DNA of 22,125 nt from an uncultured Clostridia bacterium. GTDB lineage: Bacteria > Bacillota > Clostridia > Oscillospirales > CAG-272. The stretch is from positions 1-22,125 of the forward strand of contig CAMFEL010000014.1 in NCBI GenBank assembly GCA_945949385.1, in the 5' to 3' direction. The translations under genes and the position numbers were made by a program. The notes beneath the pieces were generated by a model. That model saw only the letters and a list, made by a program, of their open reading frames with translations. It ran no database searches and was not told the origin of the DNA. Every line of letters begins with the position of its first letter. Within the stretch, counting starts at the first letter, position 1. Of this stretch, positions 15,582 to 22,125 are shown one piece after another.

Positions 15582-17399
15582 TTACAGAGCGTATTTGTCT
15601 GCCTGTGCGTGCCACATCCTGAAGTATACGCCTTTCTTTTCCAGGAGCTCCTCGTGGGTACCTTCCTCGCAGACGGAACCGTTTTCGAGCACGATAATTC
15701 TGTCGGCAAGCCGGGTAGTCGACAGTCTGTGAGAAATAAATATAACCGTTTTGTTCTTTGCCGCTTCTGCCATGTATCTGTTGAATCTGTACTCGGAAAT
15801 GGGGTCGAGAGCGCTGGAGGGCTCGTCAAGGATAATGATGCCGGAATTTTTATAGAAAGCCCTGGCAATTGCTATCATCTGGCTTTCGCCTCCGGACAGG
15901 TTTACGCCCTCGTCGTCAAACTCTTTTGTAAGCTGAGTTGCCTCACCCTGCTCCATTCCGGCAAGCCTTTCGCCGAAGCCGCTGTTTTCCAAGGCACTGT
16001 GTACCTTTTCGTCATTAACAGGGTCTCCCATGGCAACATTGTCGGCAACGCTTGAGGCGTAAATATTGAAGTCCTGAAAAACCACGCCGATATTGTGTCT
16101 GTATTTTTCAACATCATATTTCTTAATATTTACACCGTCCAGCAGCACTTCCCCGTCTGTGGGGTCGTAAAGCCGCATTATCAGCTTGATAAGCGTGGTT
16201 TTTCCCGCTCCGTTTGAGCCTACAAGAGCAATTTTCTCTCCCGGATCCACCTTGATTGAAACATTGTCGATAACCTGCCTGCCTTTGTCCGTATAGCGGA
16301 AGGATACATTCTTAAGTTCAAGAGAGCAGGGACGCGGGTAAGTTTCCAGATTTTTCTCCGATGTGATTTCGTTTTCAAGCTTCAGAAAAGACTTGATTTT
16401 CTCAACATACATGCAATTTTCTGCAGAGGTGGCAATTTTATACACAATATTTCTGAAAGAACGGCTGAGCCGCCAACAGGCGTTCATCATAACAATAACC
16501 GCGGCATAAGTAAGCGTCTCTTTAACGCTTGCCTGATAAACAAGAAACAGGGTCGTGCCCATATCCAACAGAAGAGTCTGTATACCCCAGTTCAGAAGCT
16601 GCATCATGTTTATTTTTTTTGAGTGCCATACAAGATTGTCAATCATGCCGTCGTAGGCTTCTCCGTATTTTTCAAAGCACTGATCCTTAACCTCTCCGTT
16701 AAGCCTGATCTCCTTGGCGTAATCGGGCAGATAGAAAATTCTGCGTATGTATTCCGTCTTCCTTTCGTATTTGCGCGTAGTCGTATACTTGCTGTAATTC
16801 AGCTTGCTTACTTTTATGCTTAAAAACACATACAGCACCGAGGAAAACAGCACCAAAAGGAACACCGGCTTGCTTTCTACGGAAAAATACACGCCTGTCG
16901 TCACAAGAGTGCCCAGGGATGACGCCAGCACCGCCACAATGTCTATCATATACGCTACAAGCTGCGGCGCCTTTTCAACCGTCAGATTGAATTCATTGTA
17001 ATACTGCGGGTCGTCAAAGCACTTCAGATCCACGTCCTTTGCCTTGTCAAATATCATGTTTTTCAGCTTGGTTTCGGCGGCCAGTACGGCTTTCGGCTGA
17101 AGCCACTGCCCCGTGACTGACCCCAGTATGCTTGTCACAAAAAGTATTGCGGCGATAATCAGTATGGGAATAAGCGCTTCCGAAAAAGGGCGCTGATACT
17201 GTACGCAGTCAAGCACGGTTTTGATAAGCAGTGTATGCTCAAAGAATATCATAAAAGCAACTCTGAACTGTTCAAAAGCATACAGGGCAAAGGGGAAGGG
17301 AGCCGCGGAAAAAACAAGCTTCAGAAGAAACAGATTGTTTGCAATAATCTTCGCCGCGGACATCCGCGGAGCTTTCTCAATTTCAAAATTTTTACTCAT
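15582..17399 (-). CDS. ABC exporter, fused permease-ATPase (second subunit)
   Basis: A 605-residue type IV ABC exporter half-transporter with an N-terminal six-helix membrane domain (to about residue 330) and a C-terminal ATPase. Walker A GSNGAGKTT lies near residue 396, the Q-loop is VVFQDFN, the signature LSGGESQ is near 503, Walker B IIILDEPSSALDP near 525 and the H-loop is ISHRLS. The ATG overlaps the upstream stop by 4 nt (ATGA), and GGAGG lies about 9 nt before it, so the two subunits are probably made in equal amounts and form a heterodimer. The substrate is unknown; drug or peptide export are the usual roles. Both the Walker B glutamate and the H-loop histidine are kept, so this half is not degenerate. 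Confidence 0.92.
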   Translation of the reverse strand: MSKNFEIEKAPRMSAAKIIANNLFLLKLVFSAAPFPFALYAFEQFRVAFMIFFEHTLLIKTVLDCVQYQRPFSEALIPILIIAAILFVTSILGSVTGQWLQPKAVLAAETKLKNMIFDKAKDVDLKCFDDPQYYNEFNLTVEKAPQLVAYMIDIVAVLASSLGTLVTTGVYFSVESKPVFLLVLFSSVLYVFLSIKVSKLNYSKYTTTRKYERKTEYIRRIFYLPDYAKEIRLNGEVKDQCFEKYGEAYDGMIDNLVWHSKKINMMQLLNWGIQTLLLDMGTTLFLVYQASVKETLTYAAVIVMMNACWRLSRSFRNIVYKIATSAENCMYVEKIKSFLKLENEITSEKNLETYPRPCSLELKNVSFRYTDKGRQVIDNVSIKVDPGEKIALVGSNGAGKTTLIKLIMRLYDPTDGEVLLDGVNIKKYDVEKYRHNIGVVFQDFNIYASSVADNVAMGDPVNDEKVHSALENSGFGERLAGMEQGEATQLTKEFDDEGVNLSGGESQMIAIARAFYKNSGIIILDEPSSALDPISEYRFNRYMAEAAKNKTVIFISHRLSTTRLADRIIVLENGSVCEEGTHEELLEKKGVYFRMWHAQADKYAL

Positions 17400-19246
17400 A
17401 CCGCCTCACCTCCGATCTCATCATCGGCAAGGTAATTTCTTGCCTGACTTACAAACATTTCGTAATACAGCCCGCGTCGGCGCATCATTTCCGAGTGGGT
17501 ACCGCTTTCGCAGATTTTTCCGCCGTCAAGAACGATAATTCTGTCCGCAAGCTTTGCCGAGGACAGTCTGTGAGAGATAATCATCGTAGTCGCACCTGCG
17601 GTTTCGTCTATTACGGTATTGAAAAGCTCGTATTCCGATATAGGGTCAAGTGCGCTGGAGGGCTCGTCGAACACATACGCGGCGCCTTTTTTCATCAGCG
17701 CTCTGGCAACCGCCAGCTTTTGCGCCTCTCCTCCGGAAAGAACCTCTCCGCTGTCGTCAAACTCACGGGTAAGCACTGTATCAAGTCCACGATCCAGACT
17801 TTCAAGCTTCTTTGACAGACCGACCTTGCAGAGCAGCTTTTCGGCGCGCCGCCGGTCGCCCTCATTCTTTGCCCCCATAGTCATATTTTCAAAAAGACTC
17901 ATGGCAAGCACCTGATAATCCTGAAAGGCTGTGGAGAATGCCCGTCGGTAATCTGCAACACGGTATTCTTTTATATTTCTGCCGTTAAGCAGTATTTCCC
18001 CGCTGTCAGGGTCGTAAAGTCTCAGCAGCAGCTTGACCAGGGTGCTTTTTCCCGCTCCGTTTCTGCCTACCAGCGCCACATGCTCGCCGGGGCTCAAAGC
18101 AAAAGAAACACCGTCAAGGGTGGGGGTTGTTTCTCCCTTATATGTAAATGTTACGTTTCGGAACTCGATGGACTCGATTTTTTCCGGAACGGCTATGCCG
18201 TCTCCGTCCTCGGGTATTTTTTCTTTATAGGACATAAATTCTCTGGCGTTCTGAAGATAAATACACTGATTTTGTATTTCCAGAATGCTGTCGGAAATAT
18301 TGATTACACCCCAGGTGGCCGTTGACATAACGGAGGTAAGCACCGTCATATCGGCCAGACTGATAGTACCGTGTACCAGCGCCTTGTATGCGCAGTAAAC
18401 AAGCAGCCCTTCGAAAATCAGCGTAAAGGTAAACTGAACCTTTATCCAGTTTACCGCGCCGCTTTTGAAAGCGTATTTGTCATATACGGCCCCCGTATCG
18501 TCCACGGACTTCGCATGCTGTCTTTGTATGAGAGAATACACACTTGTCAGCCTGATTTCCTTTGCGTATCTTGCAAGGTGCAAAGTCCTCATCACATAAT
18601 CTCTTATGCGGGTATTCCGTGTGTTCTCCTTATACCGTTCCTGCTCTATACCGTTGAGCCATTTGCCTAACAGAAAATTTCCGATAATGGGGAAAACAAG
18701 GAAGATGCCCACACCCGCGTCTATGGCCATCATAGTCGCTATCAGGTACACTACCTTGATTGATTCGAAAGCAATCCATACAAAGTTGTAAAACACATCG
18801 AATATTCTGCTGCAGGTATCGCTCAGCGCTCTGGTGTATTTGTCGTAAAACTCCGGATTTTCGTAGCACTCCAGCTCAACATTTGCCGCCTTTCTGAACA
18901 GACGGCGGTTAAAGCTTTCTCTGAAGCGATTTTCAACTATGTTATCCGACCAAATACTGCTGATCCAATCAACGCACATCAATGCAAACTGAAGTCCGAT
19001 AAATATGATGATAAGCAAAGCGATTTTTTCAAAAGGCTCCCCGTTTTCAAGAGCGGATACTATCATCTTTATGTAATATGTGGACTCAAAAGCGGAAGTA
19101 ACGGTGTACAGAAGGGTAAGCAGGGGAAATACTATGATATACAGCTTGCTGAAAACAGCCAGTTCCCGCACGGCGAACAAGCAGTTTTTCAGCACCTGAA
19201 TATTTGAAATTGTCTTTTCTTTAGTCTTTTTAGTCTTCTTTTTCAT
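17396..19246 (-). CDS. ABC exporter, fused permease-ATPase (first subunit)
   Basis: A 616-residue half-transporter with a Lys-rich N-terminus, about six membrane helices (for example LYIIVFPLLTLLYTV and ALLIIIFIGLQFALM) and a C-terminal ATPase. Walker A GRNGAGKST is near residue 398, the Q-loop is TAFQDYQ, the signature LSGGEAQ is near 503, Walker B AYVFDEPSSALDP near 525 and the H-loop is ISHRLS. The ATG at 19246 was chosen because GAGGA lies 6 nt upstream; the in-frame TTG at 19252 overlaps that site. It lies 139 nt beyond the terminator of the small leader ORF and has no convincing promoter of its own, suggesting expression by read-through. The partner gene follows with a 4-nt overlap. Confidence 0.92.
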   Translation of the reverse strand: MKKKTKKTKEKTISNIQVLKNCLFAVRELAVFSKLYIIVFPLLTLLYTVTSAFESTYYIKMIVSALENGEPFEKIALLIIIFIGLQFALMCVDWISSIWSDNIVENRFRESFNRRLFRKAANVELECYENPEFYDKYTRALSDTCSRIFDVFYNFVWIAFESIKVVYLIATMMAIDAGVGIFLVFPIIGNFLLGKWLNGIEQERYKENTRNTRIRDYVMRTLHLARYAKEIRLTSVYSLIQRQHAKSVDDTGAVYDKYAFKSGAVNWIKVQFTFTLIFEGLLVYCAYKALVHGTISLADMTVLTSVMSTATWGVINISDSILEIQNQCIYLQNAREFMSYKEKIPEDGDGIAVPEKIESIEFRNVTFTYKGETTPTLDGVSFALSPGEHVALVGRNGAGKSTLVKLLLRLYDPDSGEILLNGRNIKEYRVADYRRAFSTAFQDYQVLAMSLFENMTMGAKNEGDRRRAEKLLCKVGLSKKLESLDRGLDTVLTREFDDSGEVLSGGEAQKLAVARALMKKGAAYVFDEPSSALDPISEYELFNTVIDETAGATTMIISHRLSSAKLADRIIVLDGGKICESGTHSEMMRRRGLYYEMFVSQARNYLADDEIGGEAV

Positions 19247-19272
19247 AATCAATCCTCGGCTTTAATGCGGCA

Positions 19273-19286
19273 AGCCGTATACGGCT
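19273..19286. promoter_or_regulatory. Perfect 14-bp palindrome upstream of the exporter operon
   Basis: AGCCGTATACGGCT is a perfect palindrome 26 bp before the exporter start codon. A TTGACA hexamer (minus strand, 19300-19295) lies just upstream, but no -10 box appears at normal spacing. It may be an operator or an RNA hairpin near the ribosome binding site. Confidence 0.4.
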
Positions 19287-19384
19287 CCTCAATATGTCAA
19301 TGCTTTCACACTTATGAAAAAAGCGGGAAAGCTCTTGCGGAATGTCTATTGCGTGAATACTGTGTTTTCAGCCGGGAGCAAACG

Positions 19385-19420
19385 AAAAAACGACGCCCCC
19401 GGATTAGCCGGAAGCGCCGC
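19385..19420 (-). terminator. Terminator at the end of the leader ORF (attenuator candidate)
   Basis: On the minus strand a 12-bp stem (19419-19408 with 19402-19391, including three G-U pairs) and a CTAAT loop are followed by six T residues. It lies 24 nt after the stop codon of the 21-codon ORF and upstream of the exporter genes, the arrangement expected of a transcription attenuator. Confidence 0.87.
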
Positions 19421-19443
19421 TGAATATATCTGCAAAAAACCGA

Positions 19444-19509
19444 TTACAGCAGTGCAGACAAAATGACTCCCCTGAACACTAATCCACGCACAACATTGTA
19501 TTTTTTCAT
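19444..19509 (-). CDS. 21-residue cationic hydrophobic peptide / leader ORF
   Basis: A very short ORF that begins MKKYNVVRG and ends ILSALL. It has four positive charges (K2, K3, R8, R13), no acidic residue and no cysteine. Coding is supported by the near-perfect Shine-Dalgarno AAAGGAGG (19525-19518), 8 nt before the ATG, and a consensus promoter just upstream. A terminator follows, so the basal RNA is about 155 nt. No known family was recognised. Possible roles are a leader peptide whose translation controls read-through into the ABC exporter operon (as bmrB does for bmrCD), a small secreted or membrane-active peptide exported by that ABC pair, or a dual-function small RNA. An earlier in-frame start is unlikely because the promoter lies within that stretch. 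Confidence 0.72.
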   Translation of the reverse strand: MKKYNVVRGLVFRGVILSALL

Positions 19510-19545
19510 TTTATCTGCCTCCTTTCTGTAATTTATTGTGTTGTC

Positions 19546-19574
19546 ATTATACAACAATTGTTTCCAAATGTCAA
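19546..19574 (-). promoter_or_regulatory. Perfect consensus sigma-A promoter of the leader ORF
   Basis: TTGACA (19574-19569), a 17-bp spacer and TATAAT (19551-19546) match the consensus at every hexamer position. The predicted start is near 19539, about 30 nt before the ATG. A dyad TGTTGT-N6-ACAACA (19539-19556) is centred on the -10 box and could be a repressor site. Such a strong promoter implies high basal initiation controlled later by termination. Confidence 0.93.
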
Positions 19575-19626
19575 TAATAAAATCCCGTTTTTTATAATCC
19601 CGTAATTTAATGATTGTAATATATAT

Positions 19627-19916
19627 GGGGCGCTGCCCCATACCCCGCTCAGGACCTTTTTTGAGAAAAAGGTCCCGAGACCTCCAAAAAACTTTTGAAA
19701 ATGGGTATATTTTGAAACTAAAGAATTGCAGGAAACTTCGTTTCGATGTATATAAAGATCAGCAATACTTAGATTTGTGCAGGCCTTACGGTTAAAACTC
19801 TTTCCCTATTTCTGAAAGTTTTTGAGGTTTGTTAAGGGACTTTTTGGGGCAAGTCCTTTAACCGGGGTACGGGGCAGAGCCCCGTATTATTCCCGGGGCA
19901 CGGGTCAGAGCCCCGA
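19627..19916 (+). repeat. Dispersed hairpin repeat, copy B
   Basis: The direct-orientation partner of 15272-15563, similar over its whole length, with the same order of palindrome, hairpin, conserved core, second hairpin and terminal GGGGCAGAGCCCC palindrome. The first hairpin (19648-19661/19666-19679) has one A-C mismatch but differs from copy A by paired changes. It occupies most of the gap between the leader promoter and the pmbA-like gene. Confidence 0.85.
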
Positions 19917-19928
19917 TGTTATACACAT

Positions 19929-19965
19929 AAAGCCCCCGCTGCCGATGTCGGCAGGCGGGGGCTTT
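19929..19965 (-). terminator. Terminator of the tldD-pmbA unit
   Basis: A long GC-rich hairpin, AAAGCCCCCGC...GCGGGGGCTTT, with an inner TGCCGA-TG-TCGGCA stem and one bulged G, begins 11 nt after the pmbA-like stop codon. The T run is short (TTTAT), but the stem is very strong. Confidence 0.8.
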
Positions 19966-19976
19966 CGCATATACAC

Positions 19977-21275
19977 TTATTTACCGGAGACGGTTATGCC
20001 GTCAAAGGCGGCGTAGGGCAGTATCGAGGTGCCGTCATACACCCGCTCGGCGGAAAGCTGGCGCAGATTATTCAGCATATCCGCAAGGTTTCCGCTTATC
20101 ATGGTTTCGCTGAGCGCGTCGGTGATTCTGCCGTTTTCTATAAGAAAGCTGTTTTTTGCAACACCGGAAAAATCGCCGTTTGTACCGGGGTCACCGCCGG
20201 AAAATCTGCCCACGAGAATACCGCGGTCAATGCCTGCGATAATATCTTCAATACTCTTGTCACCCGCGGAAATGACCATACCTGCGCAGTTGTTCTTTGC
20301 GCGCCTGTTTCCGGTTTTGTTGGCAACATAGAGACCTATGAGAAAGCTTTCCAACCTGCCGTTTTTGATAAAATCAAAATCCTCTGCCACAAAGCCTTCG
20401 GCCGTAAAGGACTGCCCGCAGACGATGCCCTGCGTTGAGGGTGCAAAGGACACGGTCAGCCGTTCGTCAGCCACCTGCTGACCCAGCTTGTCCTTCCATA
20501 TGCTGGTGTTGTCCAGAATAACACCGTCGCCGGCGAAATTAGAGCATATGCAGTCCGCAAATTCGCCGAGGCACGCCGGAGTCAGTACCATGGTGCCCGT
20601 AAATTTTTCTTTGGGCGTCACGGTATGAAGCTGCTTTTGCACATCCGCAAGGTCGCGGCGTATGCTGCCCAGAGATATAAACGGCGCTTCAAGGCTGTCC
20701 GTGATCACGCCGGAGGAGAAGAAGGAGGAGGCGATCTCTCCCTCGTGCGCCGAGAACATAATGCTGACGGAGTAAAGTCCGCTGTCCTTTGTAAAGTGGG
20801 TGCCGTTTGAGTTTCTGTACACGGTGTGAGATGCCTCGTGGGAAATAATCATCTGCTCTATCACAATAAGAGGGTAGTCGCTTTTGACGGTTTCAAGAAG
20901 CTCGCGGCTTCTGAAAAACAGCTTATCAAGGTCAGGCACAAGACTGCCCTCCGTAAAGCTTTCGTGCAGAGCATCGGGGCAAAGCCCCCAGGCGTCGTCG
21001 CTTTGTGACGCCTCTGCCGCCGCAAGACAGTCGCAGACCGCCTGCTCCACTGCCTCGTCGCTGAAATTGTTAAGCCCCACCGAGCCTTTTTTGCCGTCCT
21101 TTACGGCGGTTACCGACAGGGAATTGTCAAAGAGAGTGCGCAGGAGACTGAATTCACCGCCGTCCACATTGAATTCCTTTGTTTCGCGCACGGTTGCGCT
21201 GCAGTGAGAAAGCTGCGCACCGCGCTCACCGAGCTTTTCTGTAACGCTCTCTGTAAGCTTGTCAAGATCTTTCAT
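19977..21275 (-). CDS. pmbA: TldE/PmbA-like subunit of the TldD-TldE metalloprotease family
   Basis: About 432 residues of the PmbA/TldD family. In E. coli TldD and TldE form a heterodimeric zinc peptidase that degrades unfolded peptides and trims leader peptides such as that of microcin B17; TldE is the non-metal subunit. This protein lacks HExxxH and carries the C-terminal segment GRFSGGDPGTNGDFSGVAKNSFLIENGRI, typical of PmbA. SLLRTLFDNSLSVTAVKDGKKG near the N-terminus resembles the family's beta-hairpin region. The start may be ATG 21275 (AAAGG 13 nt upstream) or ATG 21287. It follows the tldD-like gene after a gap of about 158 nt and is the last gene of the unit. Confidence 0.88.
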   Translation of the reverse strand: MKDLDKLTESVTEKLGERGAQLSHCSATVRETKEFNVDGGEFSLLRTLFDNSLSVTAVKDGKKGSVGLNNFSDEAVEQAVCDCLAAAEASQSDDAWGLCPDALHESFTEGSLVPDLDKLFFRSRELLETVKSDYPLIVIEQMIISHEASHTVYRNSNGTHFTKDSGLYSVSIMFSAHEGEIASSFFSSGVITDSLEAPFISLGSIRRDLADVQKQLHTVTPKEKFTGTMVLTPACLGEFADCICSNFAGDGVILDNTSIWKDKLGQQVADERLTVSFAPSTQGIVCGQSFTAEGFVAEDFDFIKNGRLESFLIGLYVANKTGNRRAKNNCAGMVISAGDKSIEDIIAGIDRGILVGRFSGGDPGTNGDFSGVAKNSFLIENGRITDALSETMISGNLADMLNNLRQLSAERVYDGTSILPYAAFDGITVSGK

Positions 21276-21433
21276 AATTATGACCATGCCTTTCGTTGAT
21301 TTGTGGTGGTTTTCCAAAGCCCCACGGCTTTGCATCCTGCCGCAGCACTTTCGGCGGCAAGACACAAACAGGGTTTGAAACAGCTCACGTGCGCTTCACG
21401 CTTACTTTGCTTCAAACTTGTATCCCTTTCCGA

Positions 21434-22125
21434 TTATCTTCCGCCGACGGTAACGCGGCAGCGGACACAGGGTCCGCCGAGTCCCACAGGCATAGGCTGC
21501 TTTTTTCCGCAGTAGCCGGAGGAGGACCATTCCACGGTGTCGGATATCATGTCAACGGTCTTGAGCATCTCAAAGGCTACGCCGGATATGGTGGTGTCCA
21601 GCAGAGCGCGTCCCAGCTTGCCGTTTTTGATTTCATAGCCCATGCAGATGCCGAACATAAACTCGCCGGTAGTATCTGCCTGTCCGTTGTTTGTGTCGGT
21701 AAAATAGTAGCCGTCCTTAACTCCCGCAATCATTTCCTCGAGCTTTGAGGTGCAGGGGTGGATGGCGGTGTTTCTCATACGGATAAGGGGCTCGTCGGAG
21801 AACAGATATGCTCTCGCGTTGCCGTGAGGGATCATACCGAAGCGCTCGGCAGTCTCGCGGCTGTTCATATATCCGCACAGCACGCCGTCGCGGATAAGCG
21901 CTTCATCCTGCGCCGCCACGCCCTCGTCGTCAAGCCATACGGGGAGAGGGCAGGGCGCGCCGAAAGCGGTGCTTGCAAAATCGGTAAGGTTTACAAGCGG
22001 GCTTGCCACCTGTCGGTTAAGGGAGTGAGCCGCCACGCTTCCGCCCAGCACCAGATCGGCCTCAACCGTGGGCCCTACGGCCTCGTGCGCCAGCATACCC
22101 GCAAGAGAGCCGCTGAGTATGCAGG
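21434..22125 (-). CDS. tldD: TldD-like metalloprotease subunit, C-terminal part (cut by the window edge)
   Basis: The final 230 or so residues of a TldD-family protein; the N-terminal half lies beyond position 22125. The visible part opens with ILSGSLAGMLAHEAVGPTVEAD, the metal-site region, and ends with SSSGYCGKKQPMPVGLGGP, where the Cys corresponds to the third zinc ligand of E. coli TldD. In the family the metal motif is HExxxH (HEAVGH or HEAIGH); here the second His is Pro, encoded by CCC at 22072-22070, one base from the His codon CAC. This could be a real inactivating change, a variant site or a sequencing error. Its partner gene pmbA follows downstream, supporting a heterodimer. Confidence 0.88.
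   Translation of the reverse strand, partial: CILSGSLAGMLAHEAVGPTVEADLVLGGSVAAHSLNRQVASPLVNLTDFASTAFGAPCPLPVWLDDEGVAAQDEALIRDGVLCGYMNSRETAERFGMIPHGNARAYLFSDEPLIRMRNTAIHPCTSKLEEMIAGVKDGYYFTDTNNGQADTTGEFMFGICMGYEIKNGKLGRALLDTTISGVAFEMLKTVDMISDTVEWSSSGYCGKKQPMPVGLGGPCVRCRVTVGGR

Noticed and set aside
19295..19300. TTGACA as the -35 box of a separate exporter promoter
   Set aside because: No -10-like hexamer lies 16-18 bp downstream; TATACG is only 13 bp away.
19444..19509. AgrD-type cyclic-lactone or double-glycine bacteriocin precursor
   Set aside because: There is no Cys, no acidic C-terminal tail, no GG cleavage site and no AgrB or peptidase-domain partner.
15272..19916. Insertion sequence or composite transposon
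   Set aside because: The flanking repeats encode no transposase and no target-site duplication was recognised; called only a repeat-bracketed block.
1..22125. CRISPR arrays, tRNA or rRNA genes
   Set aside because: No regularly spaced repeats, tRNA cloverleaf with CCA-type end or rRNA-like sequence was seen. The cloverleaf-like structure at 201-311 lacks tRNA arm sizes and invariant bases.

Overview
The window looks like chromosomal DNA of a Gram-positive anaerobe of the class Clostridia (Bacillota), probably a gut-type Oscillospirales or Ruminococcaceae lineage. This rests on Firmicutes-style gene content (yycJ-rlmH, rbfA-nrnA-truB, recX, heterodimeric ABC exporters), strong AGGAGG-like ribosome binding sites, several TTG starts and consensus sigma-A promoters. 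The taxonomic call is an inference. Almost everything is on the minus strand; only one gene, a GH123/DUF4091-type protein, is on the plus strand.

Layout from left to right. Positions 1-475 are non-coding: an unassigned left edge, a cloverleaf-like nest of inverted repeats (201-311) and a truncated copy of a dispersed repeat (about 329-410). Positions 476-3508 hold a minus-strand operon, rbfA-nrnA-truB-nitroreductase. Positions 3509-3722 hold its promoter, two perfect parS sites (ParB binding) and the terminator of mnmG. Positions 3723-13175 hold eight minus-strand genes read recA-recF-recX-rimO-yycJ-rlmH-(WG-repeat membrane protein)-mnmG. They start from a TTGACT-17-TATAAT promoter upstream of recA and end at the hairpin after mnmG. 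Positions 13518-15170 (plus) encode the GH123-like protein with its own promoter and terminator. Positions 15272-19916 form a block in which a two-gene ABC exporter operon and its regulatory leader lie between two direct copies of a repeat of about 290 bp. Positions 19977-22125 (minus) hold pmbA(tldE)-like and tldD-like genes; tldD runs off the right edge.

The most interesting part is 19385-19574 together with the exporter pair. A perfect TTGACA-17-TATAAT promoter drives a short transcript with a near-ideal Shine-Dalgarno sequence, a 21-codon ORF encoding a cationic hydrophobic peptide, and a strong intrinsic terminator 24 nt after the stop codon. The ABC genes follow with no convincing promoter of their own. 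This fits a ribosome-controlled transcription attenuator for a heterodimeric exporter (conceptually like bmrB-bmrCD of Bacillus subtilis). It could instead encode a small exported peptide with its transporter. The flanking direct repeats suggest the block may be a separable cassette.

The parS pair and the presence of mnmG, recF, yycJ and rlmH, which are origin-proximal in many Firmicutes, suggest the window lies near the replication origin, in a rearranged version of that neighbourhood. All functional calls come from reading the sequence and from family knowledge; no database search was run.
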